Shown here piece by piece: positions 30,732 through 41,228 of a DNA stretch of 64,000 bases. A model generated the notes under the pieces. That model ran no database searches, had not been told where the DNA came from, and saw only the letters and a list, made by a program, of their open reading frames with translations. The translations under genes were made by a program, and so were the position numbers. Numbering within the stretch: the first letter of the stretch is position 1; every line of letters starts with the position of its first letter. Origin of the DNA: Kappaphycus alvarezii (lineage: Eukaryota > Rhodophyta > Florideophyceae > Gigartinales > Solieriaceae); the NCBI GenBank assembly GCA_002205965.3, contig NADL03000190.1, positions 1-64,000 of the forward strand, read 5' to 3'.

Positions 30732-32226
30732 TGAAGATGAGTTGCGATGGGAAGGCTGGTGGGAGAGAGGATGAAGCTGCGGGCTTGGCTACCCAGAATT
30801 TACTCGGTACTCTAAAATTCTGACCTTAAGTACAACCTGCAACTACTCTCTAACTCACTGCGTCCATTAACAAAAACATAGAAACTGAACCATTTGGACA
30901 GATTGAAACATATTGGCCCAGTAATAACGTTCATTGGGGCATTTTAGAACTGCTTCCAAAGTTGTCAAATTCGTGTAAGACAGTTTGGCCCAATACACAC
31001 ATCAATACAGCACCTTATTTTGTAAACTCATCCGAATCGAATTCTCTTGTGCCAAAATAACGGACTCAACCCGTCATACGTATTATGGAATCACACAACT
31101 GATTTTGGATGCAGCCGGCAACCGTAATCATAATCAGAAACCTCATACTGTTATAGAATCACATACTGATTTTGGATGCAGCGGCAAACCTTAATCATAA
31201 TCAAAACCTCATACGTATATGGAATCACATAACTGATTTTGGATGCGGTAACCGTAATCATAATAGAAACCTCATACGTATAGAATCAAAACTGATTTTG
31301 GATGCAGCGGCAAACCGTAATCATAACTAGAAACCTCATACGTATAGAATCACATAACTGATTTTGGATGCAGCCGGCAAACCGTAATCATAATCAGAAA
31401 CCTCATACGTATGTAGAATCACATAACTGATTTGGATGCAGCCGGACTAACCATAATCATAACTAGAAACCTCATACGTATTATAGAATCACAAAACTGA
31501 TTTTGGATGCAGCCGGCGGATACAGCAGGCATTCTACTGTACCTGGAGAGACCGGAGCGGTGTAGCCATGATAGTATTTTCATAACCAACTCCCACTGTA
31601 CGAACTCAAGTGCAGTAAGAAGTACAGTACGAGGTACAGTAAGAAGCACAGTACGAGGTACAGTACGAAAATTGACACCAGTACAGTATGTGTACACCAC
31701 TGCACCAAAGGTTTCTACTCTTTGCTGTATCACGTGTACATCACATACACAACTGCCACCACGTACACGTGTACATACCTTACCTCGACATACCTCTTAT
31801 ACAGTATACTCCTCACCCACTTACAGTGCGCTACCCTATGTAAAATGACCCCATAAACACCATTCTGCCCTTAAAATAGCTCAAAGTCAACCCTTACACC
31901 TCTACAGCCACTACACGTGTACATCACCAGCCAATAGAATTGCAGCATTTGACCTATCAGCCAATAGGATTAAAACAGGCAATTCTTAGCCTAGGCATTA
32001 TGGGCCAAGTTCCACTTGTCAACAATTATGCAAAATTTGCATTTATCGTCGACCCCTCGAAAATGGCTTTTCGTCCCCGGCAACTTTGTTTTTCGGGTAA
32101 ATTTGGCATATATTATCCTTCAGAACCACATGTGTCCACGTGTACAGATATACAGCTTTCCCAACCTTCGTGCGAGACGTCTAGTCAAGGCGATGGGCGT
32201 GTGATCGTCTCACAAAATCGCCAACA
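30732..32226 (-). repeat. COP-B 5' LTR
   Basis: 1495 bp, starting TGTTGGCGATTTTG on the minus strand at 32226 and ending CATCTTCA at 30732. It carries about seven minisatellite units (31075-31505) against four in the 3' LTR, two CCAATAG motifs near 31930-31970 and GTACACGTGTAC palindromes. The target duplication tatct follows at 32227-32231. Confidence 0.9.
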
Positions 32227-33487
32227 TATCTGTAGAAGGTACGTGAAACAGTGAAACAATCTTTCGAGTCACAGCATCTCGGACGAAATGATATGATATG
32301 TCAATGTGCTTATTTCGCCTGTTCACTCCTTCGTTACCCGCAAACGCTATTGTACCAGCATTATCACACCCGATTGTAACTGTGCTGTCTTTCGACTTTC
32401 CCAATGCGTCTGCAAGAAGGAACCTGAGCCAAGCTGCCTCTTTGCAAGCCTCACACAGTGCAATATACTCCGCTTCGCATGTTGATTTCGCAACGACCGT
32501 TTGTCTCCTAGATGACCAACTAATAGCTCCCCCACACAGTTTGAAAACATATCCACTGGTGGACTTTCTCGAGTCCAAGCAACCACCCCAGTCTGCATCG
32601 CTGAAGCCCTCTAGAATTCGCACTGGGAGATTTACATCTAGAACTACACCTAGTGAGAGCGTTCCTTTGATATATCTCAGAACTCTTTTGGCTGCTTGCC
32701 AGTGGTCCTCGCGAGGGTTCTCACAGTGTTGGGACAGTTTTCCCACCACATATGCAAGATCTGGACGTGACCCTACCATAAGAAACATTAAGCAGCCAAT
32801 GATCTGTCGATATGGTACATCGCAATACGGGCTAGTTGACGTCTCAGGGTGTAATCCTTGTTCCATCGGAGTCCGCACGGGATTGCAACTGGCCATACCA
32901 AAACGTTTCAAAATGATCTTGGCATACTCTGTCTGCGAGATATAGATCCGTCTAGAGACTCTTTTTCTACTTAATTCAAGCCCAATGCACTTTTTGGCCT
33001 CGCCTAAATTTCATCTCAAATCTCTTGTTCAGTTCACCTTTCATCCAGGTCACGGCTTTCAGGTCACTTCCCGCAAGAAGCAAGTCATCCACATATAGGG
33101 CAATCAGCATAACGCCTTTTTCTGATATGTTTGTATATAGACAGGCGTCACTTCTCGTAGTCTTGAAGCCAAGCGTTTGAATAAGGAAATCGTCTATCTT
33201 TTTGTGCCATTGTCGACTCGCTTGCTTAAGACCATAGATAGCCTTGAGAAGTTTGCAAACATGATTGGGCCTGGAAGAGTCAACGATACCTTCAGGCTGC
33301 TCCATATAAATATCCTCTTCTAAGTCACCGTTCAGAAAGGCCGTGACCACGTCCATTTGATGAAGCTCTAAAATAGAAGTGGGCTACATACGCCAACAAT
33401 AATCGAATCGTTGTAAATTTGATCACCGGCGAAAAAGTCTCTGAGTAATCAATCCCCTCAATTTGTTGAAAGCCCTGCACAACCAGG
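32227..33487 (-). pseudogene. COP-D RT and RNase H, main part
   Basis: Frame 33356-32976 has [31 protein letters not shown] and ALYVDDLLLAGSD. Frame 32911-32210 has MVGSRPDLAYVVGKLSQHCENP and RNase H with FSDADWGGC, KSTCEAEYIAL and IGCDNAGTIAF, then HIDISYHFVRDA, and breaks off at VPSTDM where COP-B is inserted. The missing tail is at 19048-19162. The other end reaches [19 protein letters not shown] and is cut by the solo F LTR at 33487. Confidence 0.87.
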
Positions 33488-34723
33488 TGATGAAAGGAAC
33501 AGGGGATGATGAGGATGAGGAGAGAGAATGAAAAGGGAAGTAGGGAAAGAGTGTAGATGGAGAAAGGAAACAGAAAGGAGATGAAAGGCAAGGGTGAGGT
33601 TGGTGTTGAAATCAAAGGCAAGTCCGTACCTCTTCTTTACTTGGGTGAACTATTAGACTACAACTATATACTGTTTGCCAGTACTCACTTCGGCTTTGTG
33701 AAAGCAAAATGAAAGTAGCAAAATCTACATTTGCAGTACTATCTTTGTTGATCCTATAGCCTACCCAAGCCGAGATGCCTCAGAATCCCTCATTTGCATG
33801 CGCGGGAAATTAATAATTACCGATATCCAAAACGTAAGTAACATTGCGTGCATGCTAGCCATGCATGTTCTGTTACGTAAACGTACACTAAAACAGTCAA
33901 CCGTGAATTATGCCTTACGTGACCCGCCAACGCAACTGTAATCTATCGGCCTGTAACAGAACCCAAAAGCGGGAACTTAAGCGGGAACTTAAATATCATA
34001 AAAGTAGAAAACAATTTTTGGCGGGCTTGTCTCACGTGTTATGTAACAGTACGTAAATCTCATGCAGGCCGTTCAACGTGAATTAAACCTTACGTACAAT
34101 ACGTGCAATACTGTAAAAGCAACGTGGCTGCATCAACATACTTTGGCTGCATACTTGTGCAAGAGTGATTTGTATGCAGCCAGTATAATGAGTGTAGTGT
34201 AAACTGTATGCAGCCAGTCCAGGCAACTATATGATAAATATAGAAACCACTGTTTACTTGTACACGTACGACACCTATAATACTGTACACGTACGACAGA
34301 GAGGAGACAGTACACGTATGCCACATAGGAGACAGTACACGTATGACACATTGGTACAGTACTTTGAGCCTAGAATAGAGACAAACCATCAACCAACCAT
34401 AACATGCCAAGTGTCAGAATGCTCCACAATGATCAGCTCAGATTCACCACTTGAGGCGATGTGAGTGGTATGGAGGCGTATCTAGCAGCCAATCAGAGGG
34501 CAGATTACCAAGGTGTTTGAAAAATGGCAAAATGCGCCGTGATTTTGAGTTGCCCGAAAATGGGCTTTCGTCCCAGGCAACTTTCGATTTGGCCCATTTT
34601 ACACGTGTCATAGGTGTACACACAGAAGAAGGGTGCAACTCGCTTTTCATGCTACAAGTGTACACGTGTCCATGTGGCAACTAAAAACCATGGGATCGCA
34701 TGCATTCTATCCCTTTTTCAACA
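33488..34723 (-). repeat. Solo LTR of family F inside COP-D
   Basis: 1236 bp with target duplication ccagg on both sides (33483-33487 and 34724-34728). On the minus strand it runs TGTTGAAAAAGGG to CCTTTCATCA and matches the COP-F LTRs. No internal sequence is present, so it arose by recombination between the two LTRs of a full element. It interrupts RT between KGRLV and VQGFQQIEG. Confidence 0.93.
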
Positions 34724-35243
34724 CCAGGCGACCTTTTCCCTTTTGAGTCAACGTGCCGTTAACGTCCGGCATGTCCTTCACAATAAATACCCAGCGAAAA
34801 GTTAGAATATTGGCACCTTCCGATCGTGGCACTAGTGCCCAGGTTCTGTTTTTGCGTTGGGACTCTAGCTCCTTATCAATCGCTTTCTGCCAGAACTTTG
34901 GTTGTGGTCTATCCATCGCCTCTTTAAAGGAGTTGGGTATGTTGATGTCGCCACAGGAAGGTGTGAATAAGCTGGTTCCCACCAGGCCTGTCCACCACTG
35001 TCGGGGTGGGCGTCGTGAACGAGTGGAGCGGCGAGAATCCACATCGCCGGGACCAGCATCTTGCTCACCACTCACTTCTTCTGGTTGCAAAGTCTCATTA
35101 GTTGAGTCGGGCTCAATACCTTGACTTTGAAAGTTCTCAACCTCCGCCGGTGACCCTGTTTCAATGCCATGTTCATTATCACCATTAGATGTTTCAGACT
35201 CAATTTCGTCAGTATTGGTCGCCTCCTCTGGGTCAACGTGCAC
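34724..35243 (-). pseudogene. COP-D RT N-terminus and acidic linker
   Basis: Minus-strand frame with a D/E-rich linker (EEATNTDEIESETSNGDNEH), RRSTRSRRPPRQWWTGLVG, SFKEAMDRPQPKFWQKAIDKEL and RWVFIVKDMPDVNG, up to KGKGRLV at the solo LTR junction. Basic RS/RR residues before RT are common in copia Pol. Confidence 0.83.
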
Positions 35244-35270
35244 GTCATTATCATCGGAAAAATGTTCATC

Positions 35271-36089
35271 CTAAGAGCAAGCCCCTGGTCTCGACTCATC
35301 GAACTGCACATACCTGGAAATAACAATGCGATGTAGATTGTCATCCCAGATTTTGTAGGCCTTCGTTCCCGGCGGATAACCAACAAACATTCCGGTTGTT
35401 GCGCGGTCGTCAAGTTTACGCACCTCATTACCAGGCACCTTGTACCAGCATTGACATCCAAACACACGTAGCAGAGCTTCAGCCCAAAAAGCTTTTGGAA
35501 CCTTCATATGGGACAGCATAGACCTGACGAGATCAATCAGGGTACGATTGAGCCGTTCTGCCACACCATTCTGTTCAGGTGTGTATGCAGCGGTCGTTTG
35601 ATGAACAGTTCCTTGTGACGATAGAAAGGATTGGAACTCTGAAGAAAGATACTCTCCACCACGATCAGATCGAAGCGCTTTCACGCGTTGACCAGTGTGT
35701 GTGAAGGCATATTGGGCAAACTTCTGATAAAAATGGAACGTTTCATCTTTACTCTTCATCGGATAGACAACACTCCAGTTTGAGTGGTCATCGATAAAAG
35801 TGACAAAGTATCTAGCACCACCTACTGACTGTACTTGGAGTGGGCCGCAGACGTCCGAATGGACCAAGTCTAGCAAATGTTTGGCCCTGCCTCCAGAGCG
35901 CTGTTTAGGAATCACAGCACGAGTTGCTTTTCCTAACACACACGCATCACATGTCACAGATTCACAGTCAGAAGATGAGCTAGCGTCTCTTGTTATATCT
36001 GAGGAGGAGATATGAAGTCCACTTGCCACGTTCTTACAAGCCATGGACAATATTCCTTGAGTGTAAACGTGGGCCAATCTTTCATCCAT
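35271..36089 (-). pseudogene. COP-D integrase
   Basis: A nearly intact frame of 272 codons: ERLAHVYTQGILSMACKN, CDACVLGKATR, LVHSDVCGPLQVQSVGGARYFVTFIDDHSNW (first D), RSDRGGEYLSSEFQ (second D), TPEQNGVAERLNRT (catalytic E) and FGCQCWYKVPGNEVRKL. It would insert the element cDNA. The ERLAH start follows a one-base change from the protease frame, so the true protein begins upstream. Confidence 0.88.
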
Positions 36090-36719
36090 GTCTTCAAAGA
36101 GGCTCTGTGCGCCGAATGAACCTCGTTACATGTGTCAAGCACATACAGCTCTCCTCGACTTGTGGCAGTAGCCACGATGCAGTCACTCCTCTTCACAGTG
36201 CACTTGTCACGAACGAACTCAACGTCAAATCCATTATCGACCATCTTACGTACAGAAATTAGGGAAAAAGCAAAGCTTGGAACGTGCAGCACATTGGTGA
36301 GCTTGCATGACTTTTGAACTCCGTTCACTACCAGCGTAATGAGGACGGTCCCGAATCCAGCTACTACTGCACACGCTTTTGTTCCCATTTCTACGCGGCT
36401 GTTGCGAGCTCCCTGTAGTCGGAGAACAGTCTCTTGTCAAATGTCATGTGCGCGAGCATCCAGAGTCGATAAGCCAAGTGTTTGAGGTTATGTTGATACC
36501 AAGTTATCTACCTTGTTCATCAGACATATGTACTCGACTTCATTAATTTCCAGATCTTCTTGCTCTTGAGCCAATCATCGCAGTAGGCTTCTGTGACTGT
36601 CTACGTAGGAACCGGTCAGGTGGCGGTGGTCGCCTTCCGTTGATGTCCTTTCCCCAGCAGCGGGCAGCGGAGTGTCCATTGTGAACACAGTTGGTGCATG
36701 TCAAAGTCGAAACACGCCT
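35993..36719 (-). pseudogene. COP-D gag end, protease and pre-integrase
   Basis: Frame 36388-35993 has KACAVVAGFGTVLITLVVNGVQKSC and LHVPSFAFSLISVRKMV, then TSRGELYVLDTCNEVHSAH. The protease site region around 36450 is damaged. Upstream, the frame reaching 36719 has CTNCVHNGHSAARC, the zinc knuckle with one substituted glycine, and RRPPPPDRFLRRQSQKPTAMI. COP-E interrupts gag at 36719, leaving cgcct at 36715-36719 as its likely target duplication. The rest of gag lies beyond the window. Confidence 0.8.
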
Positions 36720-37802
36720 TGTGGTTGATTTGCAAGACGACACATGACCCCCACATCGGTGCCAAACCTCATGAGAGGCATGAGGCATGTTCCACGTGTA
36801 CACATGCACACGTGTTGAATGAAGGGTGGCCCTAAGGCATTCCGGAAGAAATCCAAAGTTCCCAGGGACGAAAGTACGATTTCGAGAGATCAGCGATTTA
36901 GAGGGCAAAATGTTGTTTATGGGGTGATTTTACGTGGGGTAGGGTACTATAAGTGGATGAGAAGTATACTGTATGAGAGATATGCTGAGGGAAGCTATGT
37001 ACACGTGTACGTGGTGGCAGTTGTGTATGTGATGTACACGTGGTACAGCTAAGAGTAGAAACCTTTTGTGCAGTGTTGTACACGTACTGTACTAGTGCCA
37101 AATGAGGAACTGTACTTCGCACTGTATATCGTAATATACCAAGTACTGTTTTACTGTACCCGAGTTTGTACAGTAGGAATCAATTATGGCAATACTGTCA
37201 TGACTGCTAGAAAGAGGTATTTGATTTTATACTATGTATGAGGATTCTAGTTATGATTACGGGTTTTATCCAGCTGCATCCAAAAATCGGTTATGTGATT
37301 TCATCATATGTATGAGGTTTCTAGTTATGATGTTAGTTTGTACAACTGCATCCAAAAATCAGTTATGTGATTCCATCATATGTATGAGGTTCCTAATTAT
37401 GATGAAGACTGGACCGACTGCATCAAAAATCAGTTATGTGATTCTATTATACGTATGACGGATTGAGTCCGTTATTCTGGCACAAGGGAATTCGGTTCCG
37501 ATAAGTCTGCAAAATAAGGTACTGTATTGATGTGTGTATTGGGCCAACCTGTTTACACAAATGTGTCAACTTTGGAAGCAGTTCCAAAATTGCCCCTAAT
37601 GACTGTTATCCTCGGGCCAAGATCTTGAAATCCGCTCAAATGGCAATAGTTTGCGGGATTCTGTTAGTGGACGCAGTGAGTTAGAATGTAGTTGTAGGTT
37701 GTGCTTAAGGCCAAGATTTTAGAGTTCCGAGTAAATTCTGGGTAGCAAAGCCCGCAACTTCATCCGTCCAGCAAAGTCCTTCACCCTCTCCGATTCCCAT
37801 TA
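36720..37802 (+). repeat. COP-E 5' LTR
   Basis: Starts TGTGGTTGATTTGCAAGACG, a slightly altered form of the family start TGTTGTTGATTTGGC, and ends CGATTCCCATTA, where the family has CATCA. It includes about three minisatellite units at 37222-37450 in reverse orientation to those of COP-D and a cluster of GTACACGTGTAC motifs near 37000. Confidence 0.88.
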
Positions 37803-37817
37803 GGTTATAGGCCCAGT
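37803..37817 (+). other. COP-E primer-binding site, half initiator-Met tRNA
   Basis: GGTTATAGGCCCAGT follows the LTR; one base differs from GGTTATGGGCCCAGT in COP-B and COP-F. Same interpretation as in COP-B, with weaker pairing. Confidence 0.7.
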
Positions 37818-37844
37818 TCAACGCCGTCTCTTTCTCTGAACCCC

Positions 37845-38047
37845 GTAAGTCGCCCTGTGTTGCTGCATTGTTTTCTTGTCTATCTCGGTCTCTTGATTAT
37901 GTCTACTCGTTCCGGTAAGCTATTTGAATAATTCCATTTCTTTGCACATCGAAGTGATTCTCTTTGCACCTTTTGGTTGGTCTAAAGACTCATAATCCCA
38001 AAAGCTGTTACTGACGATCACTTCCACTTTTGTGCCTGCTTTTGCAG
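37845..38047 (+). promoter_or_regulatory. Candidate leader intron signals of COP-E
   Basis: A GTAAGT at 37845-37850 and a GTAAGC at 37915-37920 look like 5' splice sites. Both are kept in COP-B. The second follows a 16-base ATG-initiated segment (37899-37914). A pyrimidine-rich TTTTGCAG ending at 38047 is a good 3' splice site just before the Met-less zinc-finger ORF. Joining 37914 to 38048 is out of phase by one base, so either another acceptor is used or a base is wrong. Confidence 0.42.
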
Positions 38048-38564
38048 GGTTGTGCTAGACTCGGAATTAGCCCTGGTGCCCCAAGTGACCAGGGCTGCCA
38101 CAGTTAGGACTTTGCCATCTGTGGGGAGGACAGTTGTGGAATCGATCGAAGTACTCGAACCAGAAGGACCGCCGCCGAAGACGCTCGTGCTTCCCTCGTC
38201 TAGGGAAAGGTATAGGATCCCTCGTAAGTCAGTACCTCTGGATAAGCCAATAAAGAAAGTTCAACGCCTCTCGGCAAAGAAAGCTAAAACCCTCGCCGAT
38301 CGAGTTGCCAAGAAGGAACTAAAGGCTAAACGAAGAGTTCCGCCGAGGAACAAGAGGTACTGCAAGCTCTGTGATATTAGCTGCAATAGCGCACAGACAT
38401 TCTACGATCACATCAATTCTAAGGGTCATAGGACTAGAGAGAAAAACAAGAAAAAGACCCCTAAGTGTACTGCTTGTGATAGAGTGTTCGATTCCCACGA
38501 GGTTCTCAAGCGTCACGAGAACGGGAAGGAACACTTGAAAGTAGTTTTGTCCCAGAGAATTTAA
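38047..38564 (+). CDS. COP-E leader ORF with paired C2H2 zinc fingers
   Basis: An open frame of about 170 codons between PBS and gag, without any Met. A P- and E-containing N-terminal part (LDSELALVPQV, EPEGPPPKTLVLP) leads to a basic stretch (SAKKAKTLADRVAKKELKAKRR). Two fingers of the form CX2CX12HX5H follow: CKLCDISCNSAQTFYDHINSKGH and CTACDRVFDSHEVLKRHENGKEH. The frame ends SQRI. This class (U1/JAZ-like) often binds double-stranded RNA or RNA-DNA hybrids. The COP-B copy keeps the same fingers. Position upstream of gag is unusual for copia; a role in packaging or RNA handling is inference. Expression would need splicing or a non-AUG start. Confidence 0.75.
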
Positions 38565-38721
38565 AGAGATCCATTTGTTTTTGAAGCGACGTCTTTGGCC
38601 TTTGCTTTAGTCTAGAGTTTCGTGTGCTGTGTTCTTATAGAGGTGGGCTTGCCACTACGAGGGACTATCGGTCCCCGCTTGGGATCTTCGAACAGAACAT
38701 TAGCACCTCTGGAATACTGCA

Positions 38722-39540
38722 ATGAATAGCGGAGAAGATCAAGGAGGAGGATCGATGAAGATCGAAAAGCTCACGGATACCAATTTCTACGTGTGGAAAC
38801 AGAAGATTCAGCTCCTGTTGGCCCTTCGCGATGTGGAACAGTACATTACTGATGGCACCGTTCCTGAAGATGAACAATCTTCCACTTACAAGGCATGGAA
38901 GCAAGGGGATCGAAAGGCCCGGGCCATCATCGGCCTGTCGCTGTCTGATGACCACCTGGATCATGTGAGAGATGCTGTCACAGCCAAAGAAATGTGGGAC
39001 GCCATCTTGGATTTTTTTGAGCGCCACACATTACTAAATAAGCTGGCGGCCCGGAGAGACTTCTACACGGTCACCATGCTAGACAATGAGAAAGTTTTGC
39101 CATACATGGACGTGTGCGACACCTAGCAGCTCGCTCAAAGTCAATGGGAGTCATCATTGATGACAAGGAAATGGCTATGGCAGTTCTCAATGGTCTTCCG
39201 CAGAGGTTTCAAAATCTCATTGTAGCGCTTGACGCTCTTGGATCCGAAGATGACACGTTCGGAGTAGAATATGTAAAAAGTCGCAAGCAACGTGCATCGA
39301 TGAAGCTTACTAGAAGGCAGAATCCGCCAAGTTCTGCTCTTATTGGGCACATCCCTGAGGCAAGGCGTACTTTGACATGCACCAACTGTGGTCACAATGG
39401 ACACTCCGCTGCCCGCTGCTGGGGAAAGGACATCAACGGAAGGCGACCACCGCCACCTGACCGGTTCCTACGTAGACAGTCACAGAAGCCTACTGCGATG
39501 ATTGCTCAAGAGCAGATCTGGAAATTAATGAAGTCGAGTA
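38722..39540 (+). pseudogene. COP-E gag
   Basis: The ATG at 38722 begins MNSGEDQGGGSMKIEKLTDTN, a copia capsid start, with FYVWKQKIQLLLALRDVEQYI and FERHTLLNKLAARRDFYTV. A frameshift near 39110 leads to MAMAVLNGLPQRFQNLIVALDALGSEDD, and the zinc knuckle CTNCGHNGHSAARC is at about 39380-39421. The frame stops near 39551 just before protease. Gag would form the particle and bind RNA through the knuckle. Confidence 0.85.
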
Positions 39541-39550
39541 CATATGTCTG

Positions 39551-39949
39551 ATGAACAAGGTAGATAGCTCTGGTATCAACATAACCTCAAACACTTGGCT
39601 TATCGACTCTGGATGCTCCGCGCACATGACATTTGACAAGAGACTGTTCTCCGACTACAGGGAGGTCTCAAACAGCTGCGTAGAAATGGGAACAAAAGCG
39701 TGTGCAGTAGTAGCTGGAGTCGGGACCGCCCTCATTACGCTTGCAGTGAACGGAGTTCAAAAGTCATGCAAGCTTACCAATGTACTGCACGTTCCAAGCT
39801 TTGCTTTTTCCCTAATTTCTGTACGTAATATGGTCGATAATGGATTTGACGTTGAGTTCGTTCGTGACAAGTGCACTGTGAAGAGGGGTGACTGCATCGT
39901 GGCTACTGCCACAAGTCGAGGAGAGCTGTATGTGCTTGACACATGTAAC
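39551..39949 (+). pseudogene. COP-E protease and start of integrase region, truncated
   Basis: Reads TSNTWLIDSGCSAHMTFDKRLF (active-site D-S-G), ALITLAVNGVQKSC, LHVPSFAFSLISVRNMV and TSRGELYVLDTCN, then ends in COP-G LTR sequence. COP-D shows the expected continuation (EVHSAH) at the same point, which confirms the junction. Confidence 0.85.
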
Positions 39950-40407
39950 TGTTGAAAAGGGTAGGTGGAGGAAGGGATGTAGAGTCTAACTTTACTCATC
40001 TCGAACATTCAGGTGCTATATGCACCAACACACTACACTAATACCCTAGGTTACGTTTCTACCATCGTACATGACAGTCCAGCTCACCGATTCTGATGAC
40101 ATCACACGTAATCATCAATTCACTGTGATCACCACATCATAGTTACGTGCATGTACGTAAAATTCTACATAACTGTAATCCATCCATGTCATCATCACAT
40201 TCACATCACCGTAACCTGTAATCACACAACCGGTGACAGCAAACTAGTACAGTGCATATACAGCACATACTGTAATCACTTGTCATACCATACAGTATGT
40301 GCACACAGGGTACTGTACATCCAACACATATACACCTCCACTCGCACATACTGTAATAACTTGTCATACCATACAGTATGTGCACACAGTGTACTGTACA
40401 TCCAACA
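39950..40407 (-). repeat. COP-G 3' LTR
   Basis: 458 bp, TGTTGGATGTACAG (minus, at 40407) to CCCTTTTCAACA (at 39950). The first 65 bases or so on the minus strand are present twice (40343-40407 and about 40262-40326), so the LTR terminus has been duplicated inside the LTR. ACATACTGT and ACAGTATGT form inverted repeats within each copy. Confidence 0.85.
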
Positions 40408-40763
40408 CCCCCCTCTGTCACTGGTTTCGACGTTCCAATCCAAGTGATGCAACAAATGATTCCAACTTTACACGTCCAATTGCTTTCGTTAGAACATCTG
40501 CAACCATGTCTTTGGTCGGGCAATACTCCAACGTCACCGACTTGTTCGAAAGTGCCTCTCTCGTAAAGTGATACCGGATATCGATGTGCTTAGTGCGACG
40601 CTTGACCGATGCATTTTTGGCCAAGTGCATAGCACCTTGGTTATCCACCTTCAGCATCATCGGTTCCATATCGCCATTCTCATCGGTACCTAGGTTGCCT
40701 ACAAGCCGCTTAAGCCAAATCGCTTCCACATAACCCAATGTACTCAGCCTCAGTTGAAGATAA
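40408..40763 (-). pseudogene. COP-G RNase H C-terminal part and polypurine tract
   Basis: Frame 40738-40418 reads YVEAIWLKRLVGNLG, then LKVDNQGAMHLAKN (third catalytic D), KHIDIRYHFTREAL and VADVLTKAIGRVKLESF before the stop. The tract GAGGGGGG (complement of 40408-40415) abuts the LTR. The N-terminal part of RNase H continues beyond the solo LTR that ends at 41228. Confidence 0.85.
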
Positions 40764-41228
40764 TGATGGACAAGGAGAAGGGAGAGAGCGCGAGCGGACG
40801 AGAGAGAGAGAGCAAGAGGAAGAGAGAGAGAAAGTGAGCGACCAAGGAGAAGAGAAGAGAAGAGAAAGTGGTAAGAGACTTTACTTCGACCAAGAGTGGG
40901 CTGAGACCATGGCTTATATAGACTTCAGGGCGAGGCGCTTGATGCTTCGGCACGACCTGTGGAAGTTTCCAGAAGCCATGTAGACGACGGTGAAAGAATA
41001 AACCTAAACCTATCTGAGCTGATCTAAAAAAAGATCAGCTCAAGCTCACAGCACAGTACAGTGCATAAACGTAACGGTCAAGATCTAGGTTGAACAGTAA
41101 AGTACAGTAAAGTACAGTAGCTGTCCCCGCATACGTTGTCAGTAAGCTGTAATTGTACTACAGTAGAGTACAGTAAAATAAGTAGCTGTCCCCGCATACG
41201 TTGTCAGTGAGCTGTAATTGTACCAACA
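40764..41228 (-). repeat. Solo LTR of family C inside COP-G
   Basis: 465 bp, TGTTGGTACAATT (minus, at 41228) to CCTTGTCCATCA (at 40764), flanked by gataa at 40759-40763 and 41229-41233. It keeps the duplicated 66-bp start, the hairpin (41019-41043) and the TATA box (TATATA near 40915). No internal sequence is left. Confidence 0.93.

Larger units (their letters stand above)
19163..32226 (-). mobile_element. COP-B, copia element inserted in COP-D
   Basis: Complete minus-strand element with both LTRs (19163-20447 and 30732-32226) and target duplication tatct on both sides. The internal region holds a zinc-finger leader ORF, gag, protease, integrase, RT and RNase H. It was later split by COP-C (21570-26484) and by a TRIM (27054-27376). 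The two LTRs differ in length mainly through the number of 70-bp units. Frames are broken in several places. Confidence 0.92.
17792..36719 (-). mobile_element. COP-D, host copia element of the nest
   Basis: A minus-strand copia element whose pieces are 17792-19162, 32227-33487 and 34724-36719. COP-B (19163-32226) interrupts RNase H, a solo F-type LTR (33488-34723) interrupts RT and COP-E (from 36720) interrupts gag. Removing the insertions at their exact target duplications restores a single collinear Pol. The 3' LTR is truncated at 17792; the 5' part lies beyond COP-E and is not in the window. Its LTR family is the same as that of COP-E and of the solo LTRs inside COP-F. Confidence 0.85.
36720..39949 (+). 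mobile_element. COP-E, copia element inserted in COP-D, cut by COP-G
   Basis: Plus-strand element of the same family as COP-D. It shows the 5' LTR, half-tRNA PBS, spliced-leader-like segment, zinc-finger ORF, gag, protease and the beginning of the integrase domain, then stops at VLDTCN where COP-G is inserted after gtaac (39945-39949). The rest, with the 3' LTR, must lie beyond COP-G outside the window. Confidence 0.85.

Noticed and set aside
34090-34464. Small cysteine- and tyrosine-rich proteins encoded by the F LTR
   Set aside because: They translate the repeated TACGTGTAC units in several frames and on both strands; no start context or domain supports them.
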